Below are positions 32,845-42,455 of a stretch of 43,333 nucleotides of DNA, piece after piece (positions within the stretch are counted from its first letter, which is position 1; each line of letters opens with the position of its first letter). The notes under the pieces were generated by a model. That model was not told the origin of the DNA and ran no database searches. It was given only the letters and a program-made list of their open reading frames with translations. This DNA is from Pseudomonadota bacterium (GTDB lineage Bacteria > Bdellovibrionota_B > Oligoflexia > Oligoflexales > CAIYRB01): contig JAPLFX010000005.1 in the NCBI GenBank assembly GCA_026390445.1, positions 1 through 43,333 on the forward strand, written 5' to 3'. The translations under genes and the position numbers were made by a program.

Positions 32845-34239
32845 TCAGTTAACGAGCTCGCCGATCAACCCAACTTTGTTGCCACTGCTGATGCGCACCT
32901 GATGCACTTGGCCGGTCAAAGGGCTATCCGAGGTGACGCGCACCAGCCGGAAGTGGTCGGTGCGGCCATAGTATTGACCTGGATTCTTGCTGCTTTCGTA
33001 ATGAAACAGGACCGGCCGGACTAGGCCGACCTCGGCCGCGTGAATCTCAGCGGTGATGCGGTCTTGAAGTCGCATCAGCTGGGCGAGCCGGTCTTCCTTG
33101 ACCTTCTCGTCGACTTGGTTGGCGTAGCGTGCCGCCGGGGTGTTTTTACGCGGGGAATACTTGAACATAAAGGCGAAGCCAAAGCGCACTTGTTCGACCA
33201 GGCGCATGGTGTCGGCAAATTCTGCATCGGTCTCACCAGGAAAACCAACGATCAAGTCGGTAGACAAGGCGATGTCTGGCACGGCACGCCGCAGCCAGTC
33301 GATGCGTTCCAGGTACGATGCGACGGTGACTTTACGCTGCATGCGCAGCAGCATGGAGTCGCTCCCGCTTTGCACCGGGAGGTGCAAGTACCGCCCCAAG
33401 CGCGGCTGGGTCGCGAATAGCTCCGCTAGCTCCGCGGTGAAGTCGTGCGGATTTGACGTGGTGAAGCGCAAGCGCTCCAGCCCAGGCAACGCGGCTACCG
33501 AGCGCAGCAGGCTGGCAAAGGACGGCTTGGTGCTGAGATCTGAACCGTAGCTGTTGACGTTTTGTCCGAGTAGGGTCAGCTCGCGGGCACCTGCAGCAAC
33601 CAGGGCTGCACTTTCGGCAAGAATCTCCGCAGCCGGTCGGGATAGCTCGCGGCCACGGGTAAAGGGTACGACGCAGAAGGTGCAGTAGTTGTTGCATCCC
33701 TGCTGGATGTTGACGTAGCGCGATACCTCGTGCTTGCCGGTGAGCGTTGGCGGCGCGATCACTGGTGCCATTTCAGGGCCGGGTGCTGGATCTGGGGCGT
33801 GCCGGTGGAACCCAATCGCCTGGGCCCGCTTGCCGCTGGCGTCATGCTCCCGCAGTAGGCGAGGCAGCTCATCGATCTTGCCTGGACCAAGCAGAACGTC
33901 GATCTGGGGTGCTGCCTTGAGCAGCCGCGAGCCTTCGGCCTGCGCCACGCACCCAGCGACGGCGATGGTCATGCCAGGCCGACGTTCTTTGATCTCCTTA
34001 AGCACGCCAAGCCGACTTAGCACTTTGTGCTTGGCCTTTTCGCGGATATGGCAGGTGTTGAGCAAGACCAGATCGGCGCTTTCGGCATCGGCTGCGAGCT
34101 GATAGCTCTGTGCGGCAAGTAGTGCCAGCATGCGCTCGCTGTCGGCGGCGTTCATCTGACAGCCCCAGGTTTCGATATGGACCATCTTCCCTGCGGGAGC
34201 AGGAATGGTCGTGCTTGGGCTGATGTCGGAATCGATCAC
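32845..34239 (-). CDS. miaB: tRNA-2-methylthio-N6-dimethylallyladenosine synthase
   Basis: A 464-residue radical-SAM methylthiotransferase that turns i6A37 of tRNAs into ms2i6A37. The N-terminal UPF0004 domain holds three cluster cysteines (C27 in TWGCQMN, C63 in NTCHIREKA, C97 in AVAGCVAQ). The radical-SAM cluster is C182, C186 and C189 in QGCNNYCTFCVVPF. A C-terminal TRAM domain ends the protein. RGRELSRP and YLHLPVQSGS fit MiaB rather than its relatives RimO or MtaB. The start is GTG at 34239, with a weak ribosome site; an ATG at codon 19 is possible. It follows ffh by 40 bp on the same strand. Confidence 0.95.
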   Translation of the reverse strand: MIDSDISPSTTIPAPAGKMVHIETWGCQMNAADSERMLALLAAQSYQLAADAESADLVLLNTCHIREKAKHKVLSRLGVLKEIKERRPGMTIAVAGCVAQAEGSRLLKAAPQIDVLLGPGKIDELPRLLREHDASGKRAQAIGFHRHAPDPAPGPEMAPVIAPPTLTGKHEVSRYVNIQQGCNNYCTFCVVPFTRGRELSRPAAEILAESAALVAAGARELTLLGQNVNSYGSDLSTKPSFASLLRSVAALPGLERLRFTTSNPHDFTAELAELFATQPRLGRYLHLPVQSGSDSMLLRMQRKVTVASYLERIDWLRRAVPDIALSTDLIVGFPGETDAEFADTMRLVEQVRFGFAFMFKYSPRKNTPAARYANQVDEKVKEDRLAQLMRLQDRITAEIHAAEVGLVRPVLFHYESSKNPGQYYGRTDHFRLVRVTSDSPLTGQVHQVRISSGNKVGLIGELVN

Positions 34240-34279
34240 GTCGTCTTACCTGTGCTACCTGCCGGTGGTACCGTGGTGC

Positions 34280-35839
<1,560 letters not shown>

Positions 35840-35877
35840 ATTGCACTCCAGGAACCGAAGATCATTGGGTCGCTAAG

Positions 35878-35906
35878 CGTATATCTTTTGAGGGGGCCTT
35901 AGTCAA
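35878..35906 (-). promoter_or_regulatory. Putative sigma-70 promoter of ffh
   Basis: On the minus strand TTGACT (35906-35901, 5 of 6) and TATACG (35883-35878, 4 of 6) are 17 bp apart. Transcription would start about 30 nt before the ffh ATG at 35839. Confidence 0.6.
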
Positions 35907-35917
35907 ACTCGCAGCGG

Positions 35918-35946
35918 TTGTTGTGGGTCGATCGTTTAGATATAAA
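35918..35946 (+). promoter_or_regulatory. Putative promoter for the TMTC-like gene pair
   Basis: TTGTTG (35918-35923, weak -35) and TATAAA (35941-35946, 5 of 6) are 17 bp apart. It lies back to back with the ffh promoter in the 243-bp intergenic region. The untranslated leader before the GTG at 36083 would be about 130 nt. Confidence 0.4.
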
Positions 35947-36082
35947 TAATCATGATATTAGGTAGATAGCTCTTTGGGTCGTGGCCGTTGATCGAGAAGG
36001 TCTCGGGGTGCGGTCGTTTTGTCAGTAAACGCGGTACTATAACAGGACCAATACGAGCGTTTTCAGCACACAGGAGGACCCC

Positions 36083-38209
36083 GTGGCGGCCCCGATTGGT
36101 GCTTTCCAGCGACACCAGCCCACGACTGCGTTGAAGTGGACCGTTTTCGGCCTGACCCTACTGGTGCTGGCAGTGTTTGGGCGTACCCTAAGCTATCCCT
36201 TCGTGCCGTACGACGATGCCCTGCACCTGACGGAAAACCCCCTGATCGTCGCGCCGAGCGCGGCGCCACTGCAGGCGATCTGGCGGGCGCCGATTAGTAA
36301 GCTCTATATTCCCGTAGTCTATTCCGTTTGGTATGGGCTGACCAAAGTGGCGGGAGCGACGACCAGCGTCGATGGGGTGCTGACCTTTGCCGCAACTCCG
36401 TTTCATATCCTCAATGTCGTGCTGCACTTGTGGAGCACCCTGTGGGTCCTGGCACTGCTCCGGCGTTATGTGCGCAGTCCTGTCGCGGCAGCGCTGGGGG
36501 CTGCAGTATACGCGGTTCATCCGCTGCAGGTGGAGGCCGTGGCCTGGGCTACCGGAGGAAAAGATACGATATTTGCTGCGCTCGCTTGGCCAGCGCTATG
36601 GGGCTTCGTGCGCTTTTGTGAGCGCGGCAGGTTATCCAGTTCAGTGTGGGCGACCCTTTGCTTTGGCTTGGCTCTGCTGGCAATGCCGACGGCGGTGGTG
36701 CTTCCCGGTGCGGCGTTGGTCTTGAGCTGGGGGCTGCGTTACGGCCCTGACAAGGTGGCTGTTGGGTCGCAGCGTCGAGGCTTTGCCCTCAGCGGATGGT
36801 GGCTACTGTTGGCGCTGCCGCTGGCGTGGATGACGATGGAGGCGCAGCCGCCGACCGCCGCAGCTGCAGCTATTTCGTTCGGGCAGAGATGCATCATCGC
36901 CATCGACACGGCAGGATTTTACCTCGGGCGCATGCTGTTGCCCTGGCCACTTACCGTGGATTATGGGCGCACACCCCAGTTTGTGCTGGAAGACGCCTGG
37001 CATTGGCTACCCCACCTTGGCTTGTTGGCGGTGCTGCTCGGGCTGCTCTGCACTCGGTTTAGGCCGCGGTTGCTAATGCCGTCGTTGTTTATCCTGGCGG
37101 CGTTGCTTCCGGTCCTTGGCTTTGTGTCCTTTGACTTCCAGGTGAACTCCACTGTTGCCGACCGGTATATGTACCTGCCGGTCTTTGGCTTTGCCTTGGC
37201 ACTGGCTTGGGCCGTTGACTCGGTGCTAGGGATGCAAAGGACGAGCCGAGTTCCTGCAGTGCGTGCAGGACGTACTTGGTCTGGATGCTTTGCGGTCGTC
37301 GTTGCCGCCTATGCTTGCTTGAGTTGGGTGCAAGCGGGCTTTTGGCGCAGCGGTGAGAGTCTCTTTGAACATGCGCTGCAGGTGAATCCCCGCAGTCCCT
37401 TGGTGCACCACTGCTACGGGGCAGCGCTGGTACAGTCAGGGCAGCTGGATGCAGCGCTCGAGCATTTTCATGCTGCACTGCGGGAACGGCCGGTGTTTCG
37501 CCCAGTGCAATACAACCTGGGTGTGGTCTTAGAGCGCCAGGAGCGACTCGAGGCGGCGCTCGATGCCTTTATGCAGCTGCAGTCAGAGCTTAAGACCTGG
37601 CCGCCAGCGTTTATTTATGCGCATCCGACGGAGGCAGACCCGGAGATGTTTGAGGCGCCGGCCAGGGCGGCGCGCCTACTCAAACGCTATGAACTGGCAG
37701 CGGACGTACTCAGGACAGCGCAGTCCCTTTTTCCCAATCGGCCGCAGGTGTATTGGCATCAGGGCTTGCTTGCTGCTGATCAAGGTCAAAGCAGCGCGGC
37801 TGCTGCGGCTTTTCGTCATGCTCTGGCACTGAGTCCAGACTCTGCGGCGATTCACGCCTCGTACGGCGATGTGCTCGAAGCTCAAGGCGACTTTAGAGCA
37901 GCAGAGCAGGAATTCCTGAAGGCCTTAGTGCTACAGCCGGGTTTTGCCGAGGCGCATATCAACTTTGGCGGTTTACTCGCGCGGCAGCAGCGCTTTACGG
38001 ACGCTGAACAACACTTTCGCCGCGCCGTCGCGGTGGCTCCGACCATGGCCCTGGCTCATGTCAATTTGGCGATATTGCTCGAGCAAACCGGGCGATCCGA
38101 TGAGGCGCTGAGCGCCTATAAGCAGGCATTGACCTTTGATGCCGCGCGCGAAGACGCTCGGCAAGGTTTGGCGCGACTGACTCACCGAAGCGGTCAGGGG
38201 GCAAAGTGA
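36083..38209 (+). CDS. TMTC-like polytopic membrane protein with C-terminal TPR repeats
   Basis: A 708-residue protein. The N-terminal 410 residues contain about ten hydrophobic segments with a first-loop acidic motif FVPYDDALHLTENP (D44-D45), HPLQVEAVAWATGGKD in a later loop, and VDYGRTPQ. This matches GT-C-type membrane glycosyltransferases of the TMTC/PMT kind, in which the loop acidic residues act in catalysis with a lipid-linked sugar donor. About seven TPR units fill residues 425-700 (for example SPLVHHCYGAALVQSGQLD and DEALSAYKQALTF). A role as a protein O-glycosyltransferase is inference; the family is poorly known in bacteria. GTG start with AGGAGG upstream. Its stop overlaps the next start in GTGA. 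Confidence 0.82.
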   Translation: MAAPIGAFQRHQPTTALKWTVFGLTLLVLAVFGRTLSYPFVPYDDALHLTENPLIVAPSAAPLQAIWRAPISKLYIPVVYSVWYGLTKVAGATTSVDGVLTFAATPFHILNVVLHLWSTLWVLALLRRYVRSPVAAALGAAVYAVHPLQVEAVAWATGGKDTIFAALAWPALWGFVRFCERGRLSSSVWATLCFGLALLAMPTAVVLPGAALVLSWGLRYGPDKVAVGSQRRGFALSGWWLLLALPLAWMTMEAQPPTAAAAAISFGQRCIIAIDTAGFYLGRMLLPWPLTVDYGRTPQFVLEDAWHWLPHLGLLAVLLGLLCTRFRPRLLMPSLFILAALLPVLGFVSFDFQVNSTVADRYMYLPVFGFALALAWAVDSVLGMQRTSRVPAVRAGRTWSGCFAVVVAAYACLSWVQAGFWRSGESLFEHALQVNPRSPLVHHCYGAALVQSGQLDAALEHFHAALRERPVFRPVQYNLGVVLERQERLEAALDAFMQLQSELKTWPPAFIYAHPTEADPEMFEAPARAARLLKRYELAADVLRTAQSLFPNRPQVYWHQGLLAADQGQSSAAAAAFRHALALSPDSAAIHASYGDVLEAQGDFRAAEQEFLKALVLQPGFAEAHINFGGLLARQQRFTDAEQHFRRAVAVAPTMALAHVNLAILLEQTGRSDEALSAYKQALTFDAAREDARQGLARLTHRSGQGAK

Positions 38210-39864
38210 CGAGACGGCAGACTGCGGCGGTAGGGGCGACGACACGCGACTTGGTGGCTGTGCTTACGGCGGTGTTGGTTATTGTGGCTGTGGTCTATGC
38301 GCGCAGCATTGGCTACGGCTTTTTATCCTGGGACGACGATCAAAATGTGACGGCTAATCGGGTGCTCCTCGAGGGTCCGTGGTGGCGCTTTTGGCTCGCG
38401 CCGTACCAAGGTCTATATATTCCTCCTGTTTATACGCTTTGGTCGATCTTGGCGGGGTTACAATCGCCACTAAACCCGATTATGTTTCACGGCGTGAATG
38501 TCCTGATGCACCTGGCGAATACAACTTTGGTGTTTTTTCTCGCGCGGCGTTTTATGCCTTCTGGCGGTGCGCTGGCCGCTGCGGCCTTTGCTGCGCTGTT
38601 GTTTGCCCTGCACCCGCTGCAGGTCGAGACCGTTGCTTGGGTGACTGGATGCCGCGATTTGCTCTGCGCGTTTTGGCTCTTGCTGGCGACCATGCTGTAC
38701 TTGCGAGCGGAAGGACGGCTTTGGCCTAGTGTTTGTGCCTGGCTGATCTTTGTCGTGGCCCTACTGAGTAAACCATCGGCGGTGGCCTTGCCCGCGGCTT
38801 TGTTGCTGCTGGATATCGTGGCTTGTCATACGCCGTGGCGCAAAGCGTTGCTGCGCTTGCTGCCGTGGTTTGCGCTGGTGCCACCGGTCGTGATCATGAC
38901 CCAGCGAGTTCAAGCCGAGGGCGTCGACCAAGCGTTGCAGCAATTGACCCTGTGGCAGCGCTTGGTCGTGGCACTCGACAGTTTTGGCTTTTACGCCAGT
39001 AAGGGCCTATGGCCGTCGGGCCTGGCGATCGATTATGGGCATACACCGCAGCTGGTTTTAGCGGGGCAGGGTTTGGCCGTGGACTTGGCGGTGCTTGGCG
39101 GGGTCATCTTGGCCGTGATTTTATGCCGCAGGCGGTTGCGTCGTCCCGGCCTTGGGTGGTTGCTATGGGGGGCAGCGTTGATGCTGCCGACTTCGGGCCT
39201 CGTGGTCTTCTCGTATCAGCATACCTCGACCGTCGCCGATCATTATGTTTATGTGCCTTTAGTCGGGATGGCGATCGCCGCTGCCTGGCTCCTCAGTGGG
39301 CTAGGGGGTCGAAGTCGCCTAGCATTAGGGTCGGTGTTAGTGCTCGCGGCCGGCGTGACGTCGAGTCTGAGGCTTCCTGTCTGGAGCGGTGATGAGTCCC
39401 TTTATCCTGCCATGGTCGCGAGCAAGCCGCGCAGCTTTGCTGGGCTCATCGGGCTGGCGGCCATGTCGCTACGCGCAAAGCGCTACGAGGAAGCACTGGC
39501 CTATGTCAATAAAGCCCAGGAGGTTGAGCCGCTAAACATCGCCGCCTTAGCCGATAAAGGCCTGGCCTTAGCCCGGCTTGGGCGCTACAGCGAGTTACTT
39601 GCCGAACTAGGTGCGAAGATGCCGGACCGCAAGCTGATCTTGGACTATCCGCTATCGGCGCCGGATATGGCGACCTTGCTGATGACCATCGCGTTTGCGC
39701 AGATTCGGACCGGCCAGGCCAAAGAAAGCATGCCGACCTTGTGTCGGGCTCGGTTTGCTGACGCGGCGAATCCGGATGTGCTGACCTTTGTGCCGATGGT
39801 GGCTGAGTATCTAGGGAAAAAGGCGGACGATCCGGATTTGTGTGAGGCAGATTATCGGCGGTAG
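38206..39864 (+). CDS. Second TMTC-like polytopic membrane protein (tandem paralogue)
   Basis: A 552-residue protein that resembles its upstream neighbour through the whole membrane part: FLSWDDDQNVTANR (D43-D45) in the first loop, HPLQVETVAWVTGCRD, and AIDYGHTPQ all occupy matching places. Its C-terminus is shorter, with about two TPR-like units (RYEEALAYVNKAQEVEP and ALADKGLALARLGRYSELL). It starts with GTG overlapping the previous stop by 4 bp, so the pair is translationally coupled and probably arose by tandem duplication. A hairpin follows the stop. The two proteins may form a heterodimer or act on different substrates; both ideas are inference. Confidence 0.82.
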   Translation: MTRRQTAAVGATTRDLVAVLTAVLVIVAVVYARSIGYGFLSWDDDQNVTANRVLLEGPWWRFWLAPYQGLYIPPVYTLWSILAGLQSPLNPIMFHGVNVLMHLANTTLVFFLARRFMPSGGALAAAAFAALLFALHPLQVETVAWVTGCRDLLCAFWLLLATMLYLRAEGRLWPSVCAWLIFVVALLSKPSAVALPAALLLLDIVACHTPWRKALLRLLPWFALVPPVVIMTQRVQAEGVDQALQQLTLWQRLVVALDSFGFYASKGLWPSGLAIDYGHTPQLVLAGQGLAVDLAVLGGVILAVILCRRRLRRPGLGWLLWGAALMLPTSGLVVFSYQHTSTVADHYVYVPLVGMAIAAAWLLSGLGGRSRLALGSVLVLAAGVTSSLRLPVWSGDESLYPAMVASKPRSFAGLIGLAAMSLRAKRYEEALAYVNKAQEVEPLNIAALADKGLALARLGRYSELLAELGAKMPDRKLILDYPLSAPDMATLLMTIAFAQIRTGQAKESMPTLCRARFADAANPDVLTFVPMVAEYLGKKADDPDLCEADYRR

Positions 39865-39869
39865 ATGGG

Positions 39870-39905
39870 GCGCTCTTGCCGCTGAAGCAGCAAGGGCGCA
39901 CGACG
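39870..39905 (+). terminator. Terminator-like hairpin after the TMTC-like pair
   Basis: A 10-bp stem (39870-39879 with 39890-39899, one G-U pair) with a 10-nt loop begins 5 nt after the stop codon. The following bases are not U-rich, so termination efficiency is uncertain. Confidence 0.45.
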
Positions 39906-40002
39906 GTTTAAGAGCGGTCACATGCTCAATCGCTGCCGCTCTCTCGGCTACACTGCACTTCAGTGGTCCTAGCACCTTACTAACGCTGCAAAAGTGCTGT
40001 AA

Positions 40003-41634
40003 CTAGTCGCTGGCGCGGACTTCTAGTGGGGTCATCATGGTCTCGACTTTGAGGTCAAGGTTGAGCAATGTCTGGCTCGGTGGATCGCCAACCGGCGCAT
40101 GGCGTGGCTCGATCGGACTTCCAGCAGGTGGTACCTTACCATAGCCTGCAGTGGGTCTGATGTGGATGCCAACTGTAGCGAGGTCATTGACGAGTGACAG
40201 CTGGCCAACGCGTGCCAACTGGGTGGCCGCACCCAGTACGCGGGCCGCTTCCTGCGGGCTGTGGAAGCCGGTACTGTTCTCTGAGGATATAAAATCCCAG
40301 CGCATGCTGGCGCGACGGTGTGCTTGGCGCGCGGCCGCCAGCACCTTGTCTACCTTGGCTTTGTATACGTCGTTAGGAACGGACGGTCCCTTGGTCCGTT
40401 CTTTATCGAACTCTTTGGAAGCCGCGACGATATCATCCATCAAGGCGAGAATAGCTCCTTCGGCCTCCCTTAGTTGGGTGGCCGTGCGCTGTTGGATCAG
40501 GTCGACGCGGGCGCGTAGCTTATCCTCGGAGATGTGGTGGCATGTTTGGCAAGATGCATTGATGTTGAGGAGCGGTGAAGCAATGAAGTGGTCGGTCACC
40601 TTTACGGCACCCTCGCGGCGGTAAGGCATATGACAGTCGGCACAGGAGACACCGGTACGCGCGTGCACACTGCTCGAGTAGAGTTCGGTCTCTGGATGCT
40701 GCATTTTTAGCATGGCCGCGCCGGTTTCGCCGTGCGTCCAGTCGGCTTTGAAGCCTTCGGGTTGCGCGGCTTCACGGTCATAGTAGGCCTCGATCATCTC
40801 GATGCGTAGCGGCTCATCCTTCGGCCATTGACTCCAAGGGAACGTGAGGACTTTTTGCTCCCCCTTGAAGTAGTACTCCACATGGCATTGCTGGCAGACG
40901 TGGCTGCGCATCTCTTCGTGCGTGGCGAGGAGGCCGGCTTTAGGGTCGCTTTTGTAACCGCGCGCTAACATGGCGTTGATGTAGGCCGGTCTTGTAACTC
41001 GAAGCGACATGTCGCTGGGGTGATGGCAGTCAGCACAAGTGCTGCCCAGGCCGTGACCGGCCATGCCAGCGCCGTGCTGCTTGACGAGCTTGGCTTTTAG
41101 ATCATTGTACGGAGTGTGGTTGAAGGCCTCCCAACCTAATTCTCGAATCAGCGACGGAGCCCAGCCGCTGTGGCAGTTCATGCACGCACCGGGCTGCCCC
41201 TTGAAGGCAGGGAGGCCGTGTGCGTTGATCCACTCCTTATCATTGCGCTTCGTCTCGAATTGATCGATGGCAGCGAAATAGTGGCTACGGTCTTCGTTGA
41301 AGTCGAGGGAGAATGGATAACCGGCCCAAAGTCGACGCAGGGCCGGGTTGCGCATGAGCTTGCTGTAGGGATGGCCACCGCCGTAGTTCGTGGCGGTTCC
41401 AGGCTCTGCCATCAGTCGGTAGCGTCCGTATTGCGCGGGAAAGCTGACTCCCCACTCCGCTGGGTCCACCTGATCGTCTGATAGCTTATTGAGAATGAGC
41501 GGGTATTGACGTTCCTCAGACTTTCGTTCGCTGATGTTGAGCAGCAAGCCTGTGACCGCCGCCAATGTAAGTGCGGATCCGGCAAAAAGACCGATCAAAA
41601 CGCGGCGTCTCAGGCGGGGATGAGTTGGTGGCAT
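40003..41634 (-). CDS. nrfA: Cytochrome c nitrite reductase, ammonia-forming, catalytic subunit
   Basis: A 543-residue periplasmic pentaheme enzyme reducing nitrite to ammonium by six electrons. Five c-heme motifs are visible: CMNCH (151-155), CADCH (200-204), CQQCH (247-251), CADCH (331-335) and CQTCH (362-366). The first, which binds the catalytic heme, has His where most NrfA have Lys (CxxCK); CxxCH variants are known. Active-site residues are kept: R117, Y254 and H313, with calcium ligands E253 and Q312 and the K310 carbonyl, in HVEYYF and KMQHPE. An N-terminal hydrophobic segment (12-33) is an uncleaved anchor or signal peptide. It follows nrfH by 54 bp. Confidence 0.94.
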   Translation of the reverse strand: MPPTHPRLRRRVLIGLFAGSALTLAAVTGLLLNISERKSEERQYPLILNKLSDDQVDPAEWGVSFPAQYGRYRLMAEPGTATNYGGGHPYSKLMRNPALRRLWAGYPFSLDFNEDRSHYFAAIDQFETKRNDKEWINAHGLPAFKGQPGACMNCHSGWAPSLIRELGWEAFNHTPYNDLKAKLVKQHGAGMAGHGLGSTCADCHHPSDMSLRVTRPAYINAMLARGYKSDPKAGLLATHEEMRSHVCQQCHVEYYFKGEQKVLTFPWSQWPKDEPLRIEMIEAYYDREAAQPEGFKADWTHGETGAAMLKMQHPETELYSSSVHARTGVSCADCHMPYRREGAVKVTDHFIASPLLNINASCQTCHHISEDKLRARVDLIQQRTATQLREAEGAILALMDDIVAASKEFDKERTKGPSVPNDVYKAKVDKVLAAARQAHRRASMRWDFISSENSTGFHSPQEAARVLGAATQLARVGQLSLVNDLATVGIHIRPTAGYGKVPPAGSPIEPRHAPVGDPPSQTLLNLDLKVETMMTPLEVRASD

Positions 41635-41688
41635 GAATTTCGGCCTTTCTGTTTTACCGCAACATGAACTGTAACAAAGTCGATTGGT

Positions 41689-42204
41689 TTAGTGAAAATG
41701 CCCCACTTGTCGATGGCATTTGACGCAATTTGCCTCGCCGCTCTTGCCATAGCCTGTTGCTTCCGGATGGCTAGGCAACAACGCGGCATGACAGCGTAGG
41801 CAATTATCCTGCACGATCTTGCGACTTAGGGCTCCGGCTCGAATGGTGACTGGCGTTTCTAAAAAGGTAAATGCGTAGCTATGATGCGCGCCATTGAGGG
41901 CCTTGATGGCCCACTTGGAAAGGGCCCCTTGCGGCACATGGCAGTCGTTGCAGACGGCAACGTGATGGTGGTCGCCGACCTGCCAGTCATGTAGGACTTC
42001 ACGCATGACGTGGCAATTGGCACAGGCTTCCGGCTGATTGCTTAGGTAGGATCCACCCTTGGCATAGACAAAGGTCATGATTCCAACGCCGATCGCCGCG
42101 CCTAACAGTGCGGTTGAAGCCATGAAAATGATTCGCCTAATATGCCGACGAGGGTGCGTTCGGGAGTCTTGGGGCGAGGAACTGTGAATCCATGGAAACG
42201 TCAC
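41689..42204 (-). CDS. nrfH: NrfH tetraheme quinol dehydrogenase subunit
   Basis: A 171-residue NapC/NirT-family cytochrome anchored by one N-terminal transmembrane segment (about 26-47). It takes electrons from menaquinol and passes them to NrfA. Four c-heme motifs are at CANCH (61-65), CNDCH (85-89), CLRCH (135-139) and CVKCH (160-164). The first is followed by VM, so M67 is the axial ligand of heme 1 as in NrfH (CxxCHxM). The start is taken as GTG at 42204; the nearest ribosome site (AGAGGT) is rather far at 12 nt, and an ATG at codon 28 lies inside the membrane segment, so the longer form is favoured. It is the first gene of an nrfHA operon. Confidence 0.93.
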   Translation of the reverse strand: MTFPWIHSSSPQDSRTHPRRHIRRIIFMASTALLGAAIGVGIMTFVYAKGGSYLSNQPEACANCHVMREVLHDWQVGDHHHVAVCNDCHVPQGALSKWAIKALNGAHHSYAFTFLETPVTIRAGALSRKIVQDNCLRCHAALLPSHPEATGYGKSGEANCVKCHRQVGHFH

Positions 42205-42244
42205 GAAGCGCGCATGACCTCTGGCTACGAAATGATTGACTTGA

Positions 42245-42425
42245 CGCTAGCATCGCAAGCTATGCAAGACTAGCGCCAGCCAAAAATGGCGAGAGGCTGA
42301 TACGGCTTTGGCTGGAGCTTGCGGCCATGACGGCCTCACGGTCCAAATTGCCATTGCTTTAGCCCAACCTCGTGGATAAAAACCCCTTCCTTCTTGGATA
42401 CGAAGGTCTTTTCGATCGACCTTCG
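42245..42425. promoter_or_regulatory. Hairpin-rich intergenic region between nrfH and the outer-membrane protein gene
   Basis: Three inverted repeats occur in the 251-bp divergent gap (42205-42455). CGCTAGCAT (42245-42253) can pair with ATGC...CTAGCG (42262-42275, 4-nt bulge). CCAGCCAAA (42276-42284) pairs with TTTGGCTGG (42307-42315), extended by outer pairs. CGAAGGTC (42401-42408) pairs with GACCTTCG (42418-42425) 30 nt before the ATG. The first two share bases, so they exclude each other at the edge. TTGACT at 42237 could be a -35 for the plus strand, with TATGCA 19 bp later. No perfect FNR box (TTGAT-N4-ATCAA) is seen. No known riboswitch class matches by eye. Confidence 0.4.
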
Positions 42426-42455
42426 GTTGTCAACCCACTTTCAGGAATCCCGCGC

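Noticed and set aside
42241-42330. A cyclic-di-GMP (GEMM) or other known riboswitch in the leader of the outer-membrane protein gene
   Set aside because: The hairpins are there, but the conserved GEMM core (GGCAAACC, GACGCAAAGCC) is missing, and no FMN, glycine, Moco or fluoride core could be matched by eye.
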